DNA of 64,000 nt from Chitinophaga jiangningensis (GTDB taxonomy: Bacteria; Bacteroidota; Bacteroidia; Chitinophagales; Chitinophagaceae). The stretch covers positions 248,001 to 312,000 of the forward strand of contig NZ_FRBL01000009.1 of the NCBI RefSeq assembly GCF_900142605.1. The letters are read 5' to 3'. Below, piece by piece: positions 17,764-26,383 of this stretch (positions within the stretch are counted from its first letter, which is position 1; the number at the start of each line of letters is the position of its first letter). The notes below the pieces were generated by a model that made no database searches, was not told the DNA's origin, and worked only from the letters and a program-made list of their open reading frames with translations. The position numbers and the translations under genes are program-made.

Positions 17764-20700
17764 ATGACGACAGAGAGATATAAAAATTTTGAGGTCACCA
17801 CGGTGCCGATGGAAGGAAGTAACCTGATAGAGGCCAGCGCAGGCACCGGAAAGACTTACTCTATTGGCATATTGGTATTAAGGCTGGTATTGGAAAAACA
17901 GATCTCTGTAAAAGAGATACTGATGGTAACCTTTACCAAAGCGGCTGTAGCAGAGCTGAAAGAGCGTATCCGTAAATTTATGCGGCAGGCGTACCAGGTG
18001 AGTTTTGGTTTTCCGGTAGATAATGATGACATCATTAACCTGGTGCTGGAGGCCGGAGAAAAATCCGACCCGGAGAGCGTCAACAAGCTGTTGCGGGATG
18101 CGGTGCTGTTACTGGATGAAATTTCTGTATTAACGATCCATAGCTTCTGTCAGCAAATACTGAATGAATACGCTTTTGAAACGGACCAGCTGTTTGGTGC
18201 CGAAATGGTACCGGATACCAGTCCGATCGTAGAAAGAGAACTGAATAAATTCTGGCGCAGGCAGATCACCACCCTGCACCCGGAACTGTTGCAGCTGATC
18301 TGGCAGGAAGATATGCGTGCACGCATGCAAAATGTGCTGGAACAGCATATGAGCGGCAAAAAGTACCTCGGCTATGAAGAGGGTTACAACTATCATGTAG
18401 GCGCGGCTAAGCAGGAAGAGTGGCAGCAGGCATACCAGCAGCTGGCCACACAATTGACGGACATCACTACGCAACTCCACGATTATATCTGCAGGCATAC
18501 AACCGACCTCACTAACAGTTGTAATAAAAACACGCATGCCAAAAAAGCATTTGCGGAAGTAATTGCAGTGCCGGAGGCCTTTGTTGCAGCGGTACGTGCA
18601 AAGAAAAACTCCTCTAAACCTCCCGGCTACCTGACGGAGCTGTTTCCGGAGGTATTGGAATATATTGACCAGCAGGAAGCAGTGGAGGAAGAAATCCGCA
18701 AGCTGGTGGCCGGCATACATCACCGGCTGAATTGCTTCGCCATCAGCGTGGTGGCAAGCGGCGTAAATGGTTATATGACGCGGAATAATATCCTGGGTTA
18801 TGACGACCTAATCATCAACCTCAATAATGCCCTGGTGAAGCGGGATAACCCGGAACTGGTAGCCAAATTGCAGGAGAAATACAAAGCGGTGTTTATCGAT
18901 GAGTTCCAGGATACAGACCGCCTGCAGTATGAAATTTTTGACCGGGCGTTTGGCCGGCATACCACCCTGTTTTATATCGGGGACCCTAAGCAAAGTATTT
19001 ACGCCTGGCGTAAAGCGGATATATACACTTACTTCAGTGCCCGGAATAATGTACAGCACCTGTACAACATGAATTATAACCGTCGCTCCTCAGAGCCGAT
19101 GATCCGGGCAATGAACCAGTTTTTCATGCCTTCGCCTGATTTTGATACCTTCTGTTTCAAGGATGAAAAAGACAGTATTGAGTATATCAACGTAGATAGC
19201 CCGGAAAACAATAATAAAGGGCTGCTCTATAAGGCAGCGCAGCCTGACATACCTATTACCATTTACGAAGGCGGCAACAAATCTGAAATAGCTGCCGCAG
19301 TAGCTGCACAGATAGGACACCTGTTGATGGACCCGGGCTACCACATTGCGGCGGATGGCCAATCACGCGCCATCACACCCGCCGATATAGGCATACTCGT
19401 TAGAACAGGCAAGGAAGGTGCAGAGGTTAAGCAGAAGCTCGCGAAGCTGGGCATTCCCGCTGTTTCTATTGACGAGATAAAAATCCTCGGCTCTATGGAG
19501 GCACTGGAAATTTACTATTTGCTGGAAGCTATGGAAACACCTGACCGGTCAACGATCAACCGTGCGTTGTTATCCGCACTCACCGGTTTTAGTGTGGACG
19601 ATATTTTGCACCTGGACGATGAACTGGTGGTGGTTTGCTTTGGCAAATACCGGGAACAGGCAGACCGTAATGGCGTGTATACGGCACTGATGGCCTTCCT
19701 GGCCGACTTCGGCGTGCGTAATAACCTGATGAAGGATAACAACGGGGAACGCATTCTTACCAACCTCCTGCAGGTGATAGAAATTGTGCACCAGGTACAG
19801 AGTCGCCGCAACCTTTCCATGCGCGACCTTATTTCCTGGCTGAAACGCGGTATCGACGGGATGTTTGTGGAAGGCGATGAATACACGCAACGCATGGAGA
19901 GTGATGAAGAGGCTGTGAAAATTGTAACGATTCACAAAAGTAAAGGCCTCGCCTACAATATTGTTTTTGCCCCGTATCTCGATTTCAGTCAGAAAGACAA
20001 CCACGAATTTGTCAGCTTCCGCGACCCTGTTACCGGCGATTATATCAGCACCGAGGAAGAGCGGCAAACGGAAGAACAGCGCCGCGCCTACCACCAGCAA
20101 CAGGAGCAGGAAAACCGGCGCCTGATCTACGTTGCCATTACAAGGGCGGTGTATAAATGTTATATTTTCAGAAACACTTACTATAAGGAATCGTCTTTAA
20201 CAGCGTTCACCCAGGAGCTCAGCTCTTTTGGCAGGGACACTACGCTGATTGAATTTGCAACGAGTTTGCCGGAGAAACCGGAACATCACTATCGTAAGTA
20301 TAAAGCGCAGGAAGCGCCTGTTGCCGCTAAGCGGGAGGTCTTCTTTCACCTGAAGGAGGAATACTGGCGCAAGCTCAGTTACACAATGCTGGCAGCAAAA
20401 GCTGAGCAGAAGCGGATTCCACGTGGCGACACCGCAGCTGATGCGTACGATGAATTTATTTTCAACACACTGCGCCGCGGTGCTAAAACCGGTAACCTCC
20501 TGCACTTTATTTTTGAGAACATCAGCTTCTCGGATAACAACAAGTGGGAGCACTGGATAAAGGCAGCCATAGAAAAGTTCCTGCCGGGGCAGGAAGAAAC
20601 CTACCTTCCTATGTTGCTACAGCTGGTGCAGCATGTAGTAAAGGCGCCGTTACATGCCGGCAGCCAGCGCTTTCAGCTCTCCTCCGTATCACGGGATAAG

Positions 20701-21174
20701 CGTATGGCTGAATTTGAGTTCGACTTTCCTGTACCGGTGTTCCAGTTGAATGAGCTGAACGAGCTGTCAGAACAAGGGCAGGCGGTGAGCATCAAACGAT
20801 TTGCAGAATTGGGCGGGCAGGAACTGGAAGGCATTATGAACGGGAAAATAGATCTCTTCTTTGAACATGATGGCAGGTATTATGTATTGGATTGGAAGTC
20901 CAACTACCTGGGGGACCGGCCTGAGGATTACCAGCGGGCTTCACTGGAAGCGGAGATGAACCATAATAACTATCACCTGCAATACCTGATTTATACCGTG
21001 GCGGTGAAAAAATACCTGGAAACCCGTTTGCCAGAATTTGACTATGAGCGGCATTTTGGTGGTGTATTCTACCTGTTTATCAGGGGCGTGCGCCATCATG
21101 GGGAGAGTGGGATTTATTATACCAAACCGGCGCTGGAGAAGATCGAAAGGCTGGAAAGGATTATTGCTGGTTAA
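17764..21174 (+). CDS. recB: RecB, exodeoxyribonuclease V beta subunit
   Basis: UvrD-like 3'-5' helicase fused to the single nuclease of RecBCD; 1136 residues. Walker A is ASAGTGKTYS (Lys30), Walker B is FIDEFQDTDRLQ (about residues 378-389), followed by YIGDPKQSIYAWR. Motifs V and VI are VKIVTIHKSKGLAYN and RLIYVAITRA. The C-terminal nuclease domain is intact: Asp1030 (GKIDLFFEHDG), Asp1043 and Lys1045 (LDWKSN) make the usual D/D-x-K metal-binding site, and NLLHFIFE supplies the upstream His. All catalytic elements are present, so the complex should be active in both unwinding and degradation. It is the last gene of the recDCB operon; I see no clear terminator in the 113 bases before the next gene. 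Confidence 0.95.
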   Translation: MTTERYKNFEVTTVPMEGSNLIEASAGTGKTYSIGILVLRLVLEKQISVKEILMVTFTKAAVAELKERIRKFMRQAYQVSFGFPVDNDDIINLVLEAGEKSDPESVNKLLRDAVLLLDEISVLTIHSFCQQILNEYAFETDQLFGAEMVPDTSPIVERELNKFWRRQITTLHPELLQLIWQEDMRARMQNVLEQHMSGKKYLGYEEGYNYHVGAAKQEEWQQAYQQLATQLTDITTQLHDYICRHTTDLTNSCNKNTHAKKAFAEVIAVPEAFVAAVRAKKNSSKPPGYLTELFPEVLEYIDQQEAVEEEIRKLVAGIHHRLNCFAISVVASGVNGYMTRNNILGYDDLIINLNNALVKRDNPELVAKLQEKYKAVFIDEFQDTDRLQYEIFDRAFGRHTTLFYIGDPKQSIYAWRKADIYTYFSARNNVQHLYNMNYNRRSSEPMIRAMNQFFMPSPDFDTFCFKDEKDSIEYINVDSPENNNKGLLYKAAQPDIPITIYEGGNKSEIAAAVAAQIGHLLMDPGYHIAADGQSRAITPADIGILVRTGKEGAEVKQKLAKLGIPAVSIDEIKILGSMEALEIYYLLEAMETPDRSTINRALLSALTGFSVDDILHLDDELVVVCFGKYREQADRNGVYTALMAFLADFGVRNNLMKDNNGERILTNLLQVIEIVHQVQSRRNLSMRDLISWLKRGIDGMFVEGDEYTQRMESDEEAVKIVTIHKSKGLAYNIVFAPYLDFSQKDNHEFVSFRDPVTGDYISTEEERQTEEQRRAYHQQQEQENRRLIYVAITRAVYKCYIFRNTYYKESSLTAFTQELSSFGRDTTLIEFATSLPEKPEHHYRKYKAQEAPVAAKREVFFHLKEEYWRKLSYTMLAAKAEQKRIPRGDTAADAYDEFIFNTLRRGAKTGNLLHFIFENISFSDNNKWEHWIKAAIEKFLPGQEETYLPMLLQLVQHVVKAPLHAGSQRFQLSSVSRDKRMAEFEFDFPVPVFQLNELNELSEQGQAVSIKRFAELGGQELEGIMNGKIDLFFEHDGRYYVLDWKSNYLGDRPEDYQRASLEAEMNHNNYHLQYLIYTVAVKKYLETRLPEFDYERHFGGVFYLFIRGVRHHGESGIYYTKPALEKIERLERIIAG

Positions 21175-21287
21175 GCTATAGGCTATGCTATTTTGGTCGA
21201 ATTTTCATGTATTTCCGTTAAAAACTCCACCACAATTTTCTACTTTAGGTGAAGGAAGTGCAGGGAAGGATCAAATTACGCTTACTT

Positions 21288-22811
21288 ATGAAAAAAAGAA
21301 CGCTCATTTTAGCAGGATTCATCATTTTAAAATTCCTGATACAATACCTTGTTATTAGCCCCGCCTATGACCTGCAACGTGACGAATACCTGCACCTGGA
21401 TCAGGCTCACCATCCGGCATGGGGGTACTTATCCGTTCCACCAGTAACTTCCTGGATTTCCTATATCATTCTGCTAATGGGCAATTCCGTTTTCTGGATT
21501 AAGTTTTTCCCTGCATTATTTGGCGCAATAACTATCTGGATCATCTGGAAGGCCATTGAAACATTGGGAGGAGATTTGTTTGCCCTGGTGACGGGGGCCA
21601 CCTGTATTACCTTTTCCGTGTTACTGGGATTAAATACCCTGTATCAGCCTAACTCGCTGGATGTACTCTGCTGGGCGGCATTTTACTACTGCGTAATTAA
21701 ATACATTAAAACCGAACAACCAAGGTGGTTGTACTTCGGTGCCGTTGTATTTGCAGCAGGGTTCCTGAACAAGTACAACATGGTGTTTTTGCTACTCGGT
21801 ATAGCACCGGCGATGCTGATATCTCCCCAAAGAAAAATATTTACGCAAAAGCATTTTTATGTAGCGCTTGCACTGGGCCTGATACTGATTTCGCCTAACC
21901 TTTTATGGCAATACCAAAACAGCTTTCCGGTGGTACACCATATGAAGGAGCTGGCGGAACGGCAGCTGGTGCATGTGGACAGAGTTGGATTTCTGAAATC
22001 GCAGGTACTGTATTTTATAGGTTCATCAGTGGCTATACTGGCAGGCCTGTTTGCTTTATTGTTTTACAAACCCTTTCGACCATACCGCCTTTTCTTTGGG
22101 TCTTTTTTCTTTACGATTTTTATCTTCCTTTATTTCAGGGCCAAAGATTATTATGCCATTGGGTTGTACCCGATCTATATTTCTTTCGGGGCTGTTTATC
22201 TCTCCCATATACTGGCAACAGGCTGGCAAAGATACCTTAGACCCGTCCTGATTATTATTCCCCTACTCTTTTTTATTCCGATGTACCAGGTAGCTTTTCC
22301 GAATAATAGCCCGGAATACATCATGCAGCATCAGGAGCGCTATCAGCGCCTGGGGCGCCTCCGCTGGGAAGACGGCCGGGATCATGACATTCCGCAGGAC
22401 TATGCCGACATGCTGGGCTGGAAGGAATTAGCACATAAGGTAGATAGTATATACACCGGGGTAGCTGCTTCCGGTAAAACGCTGGTGCTTTGTGATAATT
22501 ACGGGCAGGCAGGTGCTATCAACTACTATACGAAACAGGGTATTAAAGCAGTTTCATTTAACGCCGATTATGTAAACTGGTTTGACTTAAGTGTGCCATA
22601 TACCAACCTGATTCGCGTAAAGGATTATCAGGAGCAATATGAGGAATTGCAGGAATCGGCCCCTTTCTTTCAGACAGGGGTAGCTGCGGATTCGATCACC
22701 AACCGGTTTGCAAGGGAGCATGGCGCTACGATATTCGTTTTTACAGGTGCTAAGGTGGATATCAGGGAGCGGCTGCGGAGTGAGATTGAGGAAGAGAAGA
22801 ATTATGAGTAG
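21288..22811 (+). CDS. GT-C family (GT39/ArnT-like) membrane glycosyltransferase
   Basis: Polytopic inner-membrane glycosyltransferase that probably moves a sugar from a polyprenyl-phosphate donor to an acceptor on the periplasmic side. I place the start at 21288 (MKKRTLILAGFIILKFLIQY), which begins directly with the first membrane helix. A GTG 39 bases upstream is possible but adds nothing family-like. The first periplasmic loop has YDLQRDEYLHLDQAHH, matching the acidic catalytic loop of ArnT/PMT enzymes, followed by WGYLSVPPVTSW. About nine to ten hydrophobic segments follow, then a soluble C-terminal domain from about residue 330 onward. The 507-residue length is normal for the family. Acceptor and donor are unknown. 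It stands alone between recB and an SDR gene. Confidence 0.85.
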   Translation: MKKRTLILAGFIILKFLIQYLVISPAYDLQRDEYLHLDQAHHPAWGYLSVPPVTSWISYIILLMGNSVFWIKFFPALFGAITIWIIWKAIETLGGDLFALVTGATCITFSVLLGLNTLYQPNSLDVLCWAAFYYCVIKYIKTEQPRWLYFGAVVFAAGFLNKYNMVFLLLGIAPAMLISPQRKIFTQKHFYVALALGLILISPNLLWQYQNSFPVVHHMKELAERQLVHVDRVGFLKSQVLYFIGSSVAILAGLFALLFYKPFRPYRLFFGSFFFTIFIFLYFRAKDYYAIGLYPIYISFGAVYLSHILATGWQRYLRPVLIIIPLLFFIPMYQVAFPNNSPEYIMQHQERYQRLGRLRWEDGRDHDIPQDYADMLGWKELAHKVDSIYTGVAASGKTLVLCDNYGQAGAINYYTKQGIKAVSFNADYVNWFDLSVPYTNLIRVKDYQEQYEELQESAPFFQTGVAADSITNRFAREHGATIFVFTGAKVDIRERLRSEIEEEKNYE

Positions 22812-22936
22812 GTAATATTCGTTTACCGAACTTCTCAACAAAGCAGTCTGACCTTTTCAACAAACCAGGGAGTCCTTGTTTGATGGACCTTTGCTGTGGT
22901 TTAATACTAAATCACATAAAAGGAAAAATTTAAACA

Positions 22937-23734
22937 ATGGACATACAATTAAATGGCAAACGGGCTTTAGTGACAGGTTCCAGCTCCGGACTGGGTGAAG
23001 CGATCGCAAAAATGCTGGCTGGTGAAGGTGCTACCGTGGTGATTCATGGTCGTAATAGTGAACGTGCCAGTGAAGTAGTGCATGCGATTATTAAGTCAGG
23101 CGGCAAGGCAGAAATGGCAATTGGCGATCTGGGCACCAACGAAGGAGCCGATGCAGTGGCCGCAGCGGCGCTTAAATCAGGACCAATTGATATCCTCGTT
23201 AATAATGCGGGTGCAACTTCGCATAAATCATGGGGGGAGGCCAGCGCGGAAGACTGGCTGGAGATTTACAACACTAACGTAGTGTCATACGTACGTATGG
23301 TACAGCGCCTCGTACCACAAATGAAAAATTTAGGCTGGGGCCGGGTGATACATATCGGCGGAGGCCTGGCTGTACAACCGATTAAGGAACAACCGCATTA
23401 TAATGCCACGCTTGCTGCGCGACACAATCTCTCCGTATCGCTTGCAAGGCAACTCAAAGAAACAGGCATTACCTCTAACATCGTTTCTCCCGGTGCTATC
23501 ATTAATCCTATGGTGGAAGAATGGCTGCAAAATGCAGCACCAAAATTCGGCTGGGGCACTGATCCGGAGGAAATAAAGTATAAAGCCGTACAGGATCTGA
23601 TCCCGAATGATACCGGCAGGTTTGGTGAGCCGGTGGAAATTGCCGGAGCGGTAGCGTATCTGTGTAGTCGCTATGCGGATTATATCAGCGGGGCTACTAT
23701 TCGTGTTGACGGGGGAACGATCAGGAGTCTTTAG
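22937..23734 (+). CDS. SDR family protein with incomplete catalytic tetrad
   Basis: Rossmann-fold short-chain dehydrogenase/reductase-like protein, 265 residues. The cofactor-binding motif TGSSSGLG (residues 13-20) and the NNAG motif are intact, and HGRNSER after strand two suggests NADP binding. The usual Tyr is present (Tyr155 in HYNATLAARHN), but the residue four places later, normally the catalytic Lys, is Leu159. The usual upstream Ser region reads HIGGGLAVQP. The later parts (TSNIVSPGAI, GRFGEPVEIAGAVAYLCS, ISGATIRVDGG) are typical of classical SDRs. It may therefore be an atypical or non-catalytic member rather than an ordinary oxidoreductase. Its last 14 bases overlap the convergent MarR gene. 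Substrate unknown. Confidence 0.9.
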   Translation: MDIQLNGKRALVTGSSSGLGEAIAKMLAGEGATVVIHGRNSERASEVVHAIIKSGGKAEMAIGDLGTNEGADAVAAAALKSGPIDILVNNAGATSHKSWGEASAEDWLEIYNTNVVSYVRMVQRLVPQMKNLGWGRVIHIGGGLAVQPIKEQPHYNATLAARHNLSVSLARQLKETGITSNIVSPGAIINPMVEEWLQNAAPKFGWGTDPEEIKYKAVQDLIPNDTGRFGEPVEIAGAVAYLCSRYADYISGATIRVDGGTIRSL

Positions 23735-24164
23735 GTGGTGCGGGGACGGATAACAGCTTCCTGATACCTTCCATATGTGCAATTAACTGGTGTTGCTGTT
23801 GTTTGTTAAGATTGCTGATTAATTGTTCGATTTGCTCATGGGAGGCCGCATTTAATGCATGGAAGCTCTTTAATCCCTTGGCGGTTAAGGAAATCAGGGA
23901 AACGCGTGCATCCTCACCGGAGCGTTGTTTGGAGATCAGTCTGCTCTTGGCAAACTGCTTCAGCACCTTACTCAGGTATCCTTTATCCATATTGACCTCC
24001 GACAGGATCTGCGAAGCGCTTACCGGCCCTTGCTGATGGATTTCATACAGAATGCGGGCTTCTACCAGCGAGTAAGGGCTGTTTAGCAGATGGTCGTCCA
24101 ACAGGCCCAAAATACGGGTGTAGTAGCGGTTAAAGTCCCTGAATTTATCTATCACTGTTTTCAT
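23721..24164 (-). CDS. MarR family transcriptional regulator
   Basis: Dimeric winged-helix repressor of 147 residues. The N-terminal helix (DKFRDFNRYYTRILGLLDDH) leads into the winged helix at about residues 30-110 (SLVEARILYEI, VSASQILSEVNMDKGYLSKVLKQF, then the wing RSGEDARVSLISLTAKG), and a C-terminal dimerisation helix follows. It starts four bases inside the end of the upstream GNAT gene (ATGA-type overlap), so the two are translationally coupled. The promoter region of this pair contains two inverted repeats of the form TTAGTTG-N7-CAACTAA, the kind of site a MarR dimer binds, so autoregulation is likely (inference). The ligand is unknown. Confidence 0.93.
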   Translation of the reverse strand: MKTVIDKFRDFNRYYTRILGLLDDHLLNSPYSLVEARILYEIHQQGPVSASQILSEVNMDKGYLSKVLKQFAKSRLISKQRSGEDARVSLISLTAKGLKSFHALNAASHEQIEQLISNLNKQQQHQLIAHMEGIRKLLSVPAPPKDS

Positions 24165-24676
24165 GCAGGAGATGATGATGGTAAAATAAGATCATAGCGC
24201 CGCTCTGTCACGGGCTTATCAAAGCTATCGGACGTACTTTCTTCAGTGAGTTGAAATCCGGATTTATTATACAGGGAGATGGCAGCCTGCTGCTCTGCGG
24301 TGGTCCACAGGTAGGCATGTTTGATGCCATTTTCCTGCATAAAACGGTTGAATTCCAGCATGAGGTGTTTACCCAGGCCTATGCCGCGGTATTCCGGCAG
24401 GAAAATGAAGTAACGGAGCTGCACTTTTTCCGCCCGGTGCTGGGCTACCAGCGATCCGATGATGCGGTTATGGTGTAGGCAGATCCAGACTTTGTCCTGC
24501 TGCGGGTTGTATTCCCTGGCAAAATCCCCGAGGCCGTCCAGCACATAGGCTTCAAAGTTGAGCCCGTAGCCGCATTCCTTGGCGTATAAGTCGCCGTGAA
24601 TAAAGGCGATATAGCCTAAATCGCCCGGCTGCAAAGTGTTTCTGATCTGTATATCTGCTAGTGTGATGGCTGACAT
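24161..24676 (-). CDS. GNAT family N-acetyltransferase
   Basis: Acetyl-CoA-dependent acetyltransferase of 171 residues. The acetyl-CoA loop is EYRGIGLGKHLMLEFNRF (about residues 94-111), preceded by a beta strand QLRYFIFLPE and followed by HAYLWTTAEQQAAISLYNKSGFQLTEE, the classical GNAT motifs A and B. The N-terminal part (LGYIAFIHGDLYAKECGYGLNFEAYVLDGL) is what is commonly seen in GNAT domains paired with MarR proteins. It is the first gene of a two-gene unit with the MarR regulator and directly faces the double operator. Fused MarR-GNAT proteins are common, so this looks like the split form. Substrate unknown. Confidence 0.92.
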   Translation of the reverse strand: MSAITLADIQIRNTLQPGDLGYIAFIHGDLYAKECGYGLNFEAYVLDGLGDFAREYNPQQDKVWICLHHNRIIGSLVAQHRAEKVQLRYFIFLPEYRGIGLGKHLMLEFNRFMQENGIKHAYLWTTAEQQAAISLYNKSGFQLTEESTSDSFDKPVTERRYDLILPSSSPA

Positions 24677-24696
24677 GATATTATTTCAATTAACTG

Positions 24697-24721
24697 AATT
24701 AGTTGATTAATTCAACCAATT
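24697..24721. promoter_or_regulatory. Putative MarR operator 1
   Basis: AATTAGTTG, a 7-base spacer, then CAACCAATT: 8 of 9 arm positions are complementary. It starts 21 bases upstream of the GNAT start, and an extra half-site-like CAATTAA lies just before it. Same arm sequence and same 7-base spacing as the second site 39 bases away (centre to centre). Confidence 0.6.
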
Positions 24722-24736
24722 ACACAAAGAAACAAA

Positions 24737-24759
24737 TTTAGTTGCATTTTTCAACTAAA
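24737..24759. promoter_or_regulatory. Putative MarR operator 2
   Basis: TTTAGTTG, a 7-base spacer, then CAACTAAA: perfect 8-bp inverted repeat. It lies in the divergent region between the GNAT/MarR unit and the membrane protein gene at 24847, so a bound regulator could control both directions. Confidence 0.65.
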
Positions 24760-24846
24760 ACAATTTTCCGCAAAACTTTGAGATAAGCCATGCGAACCGC
24801 TTCATCTCCCTATAAAAATTTTAATAATACAAATAGCCGTAAATAA

Positions 24847-25401
24847 ATGAAACAAAAGCTTTATCAAATTGCCCTGCGTACCAACATTTGGCCATTTGCC
24901 ATTCCAATGGCCATACTTTTTATGCTGATGTCATTTTATCTGATTCCTAACATACAAATACTGTTGGGCAGCATGCCATTACCAGATACGATGTTTAACG
25001 GATATGATGCTGTTTATATACAGCAATTGTTTGAAAAGTTGGAGTCTGACGGGAGGAGCGCATACCTTCAGCTGGAATTGTATGCAGACATTCCTTTTAT
25101 TCTACTGTATGTGGCTACCTTTCTGCTTGCGATAGCGAAATTACTGATTCACAATCGCCTGTGGAACCGCATTTGGTACTGCACGCTGTGCTTTCCAGTG
25201 CTCGCCGGCATCTTTGACATGGCAGAAAATACCGGTATCATATTTATGCTTCAGACCAACCGGATTGGGGCGTTGGCATCGATTACTTCCTGCTTCACCA
25301 GGGCGAAAGGATATTTTTTGCCATTTACGTTATTAACACTGCTTGTGCTATTGGTTGTGATGGGATATAATAAAATACTCATTGCTAAGCGTGCTTCGTA
25401 G
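24847..25401 (+). CDS. Small integral membrane protein, function unknown
   Basis: 184 residues with about four hydrophobic segments: near residues 15-37 (WPFAIPMAILFMLMSFYLIP), 78-98 (IPFILLYVATFLLAIAKLL), 110-128 (WYCTLCFPVLAGIFDMAEN) and 155-177 (FLPFTLLTLLVLLVVMGYN). The acidic DMAENTG after the third segment resembles a motif of small uncharacterised four-helix membrane proteins, but I do not recognise a named family. It is divergent from the GNAT/MarR pair and shares their intergenic region with two MarR-type operators, so it may be a target of that regulator. A CATCTCCCTA element lies 35 bases before the start codon. Its stop is one base from the stop of the convergent YceI gene. Confidence 0.85.
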   Translation: MKQKLYQIALRTNIWPFAIPMAILFMLMSFYLIPNIQILLGSMPLPDTMFNGYDAVYIQQLFEKLESDGRSAYLQLELYADIPFILLYVATFLLAIAKLLIHNRLWNRIWYCTLCFPVLAGIFDMAENTGIIFMLQTNRIGALASITSCFTRAKGYFLPFTLLTLLVLLVVMGYNKILIAKRAS

Positions 25402-25402
25402 G

Positions 25403-25927
25403 TCAGTTCACCACACACGTAATCACCATCTGCACCTCATTGCCTACCATAAAAGTACCGGTCCCCTCACCTATTTTGTAATCCAGACGATTGATCGTTA
25501 GCTTACCTTCAAAAACATGATTATTGTAGGTAAACGGTATGGTAACTTCGCGCGTTACACCGTGTGCGGTGAGCTTACCGCCTGCATTATAGCCGGTGGC
25601 AGTTTTTGTTATCTGGGAAGATGTAAAACAAATTTCCGGATACTTTTCCGTTTCAAAAAAATCTTTTTCTTTGAGATGGTGATCCCGCTTTTCATTGCCG
25701 GTATTGACAGAATTAGCGGCTACACATACTTCAAAATGCGCAGTGGAAAGATTTTGGGGATTAAAGTCAATGGTACCTTTCATTCCTGAAAAGGAGCCTT
25801 TTACTTTTCGCATTCCCATGTTGCTGACTTCGAACTTCACCCCTGAGTTACCTGTATCAATGGTTTGCGCTGCGGCAGTTACATAAAATATTGCCGTTGC
25901 CACCATTGTAAGGATTAATTGCTTCAT
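25403..25927 (-). CDS. YceI family periplasmic protein
   Basis: Secreted lipocalin-like beta-barrel protein; YceI proteins bind long isoprenoid or amide lipids. I place the start at 25927, which gives a signal peptide (MKQLILTMVATAIFYVTAAAQ) and a mature domain of normal size (174 residues in all). Family features are IDTGNSGVKFEVSNMGMRKVKGSFSG at the N-terminus (written here as separate strands: the strand VKFEV, then KVKGSFSGMKGTIDF), the helix region GNEKRDHHLKEKDFFETEKYP, and the later strands GKLTAHGVTREVTIPF. The frame is open 42 codons further upstream, but that extension is highly charged and would bury the signal peptide. It stands alone and convergent to the small membrane protein. 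The ligand is not predictable. Confidence 0.92.
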   Translation of the reverse strand: MKQLILTMVATAIFYVTAAAQTIDTGNSGVKFEVSNMGMRKVKGSFSGMKGTIDFNPQNLSTAHFEVCVAANSVNTGNEKRDHHLKEKDFFETEKYPEICFTSSQITKTATGYNAGGKLTAHGVTREVTIPFTYNNHVFEGKLTINRLDYKIGEGTGTFMVGNEVQMVITCVVN

Positions 25928-26199
25928 AAAATCTGATTTTACAGCAAAGAATACCCGGTTCGTGCGCTCGCGGGGCCACAGCAGTAGCTCGTTCTTTGAA
26001 ATATATTTAGTGACAGCCACTTCCCGACCCAATGATTCAACCAGTGCGTGCATAAGATCCAGTTTATTTTACTGTAGCGAAGGTAAAGCTTTAATATTGC
26101 AGCAGTAATGGCAACCAACAATTATTGCAGCCGCCATTACCCGTCTATACCCGCTACGGCAACGCAGCAGCAGCCCTGGTCATCTCCCTAAAAAAACTA

Positions 26200-26229
26200 T
26201 TGTATTTCCTGAAAATTCCATTATATTCG
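26200..26229 (+). promoter_or_regulatory. Candidate promoter of the six-gene operon
   Basis: TTG at 26200-26202 and TATATTCG at 26222-26229 match the Bacteroidota consensus TTG/TAnnTTTG with one mismatch and a 19-base spacer. Transcription would begin near 26236, leaving a leader of about 150 bases. Confidence 0.45.
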
Positions 26230-26233
26230 TTAG

Positions 26234-26276
26234 CGGAATTGCAGCTAACCCCAAATCATTAGCCTTCGCAATTCCG
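26234..26276. promoter_or_regulatory. Inverted repeat at the start of the six-gene operon transcript
   Basis: CGGAATTGC (26234-26242) and GCAATTCCG (26268-26276) are perfect 9-bp complements separated by 25 bases. They begin five bases after the candidate -7 element, so they would sit at the transcription start: either an operator pair or a 5' leader stem. Confidence 0.5.
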
Positions 26277-26383
26277 ACACCATATTTTTTATAGTTCTGC
26301 CCCAAAAAAGAACAAGACGAGCAATGGTTTCGGCCAGAACTTCTTTCGTATCGTACCGTAGTTAATTACTGAAACATCACATC

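Larger units (their letters stand above)
25928..26383. other. Intergenic region before the six-gene operon
   Basis: 456 bases without a credible gene between divergent units. It contains a CATCTCCCTA element at 26181-26190, a candidate promoter at 26200-26229 and a perfect 9-bp inverted repeat at 26234-26276, all in the orientation and order expected for control of the operon that starts at 26384. On the minus strand TATATTTC, near 26000, could be part of the yceI promoter, but its spacing to the nearest TTG (24 bases) is long. Confidence 0.6.

Noticed and set aside
22811..22936. Paired short stems (AAACCA/TGGTTT and GTCC/GGAC) as a terminator of the glycosyltransferase gene
   Set aside because: The stems are only 4-6 bp, widely spaced and lack a T-run.
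22937..23734. SDR as a decayed pseudogene because of the missing Lys
   Set aside because: The frame is intact with all other family motifs, so an atypical functional member is more likely.
25928..26053. Longer N-terminus for the YceI protein
   Set aside because: It would hide a good signal peptide, and the added residues are unlike the family.
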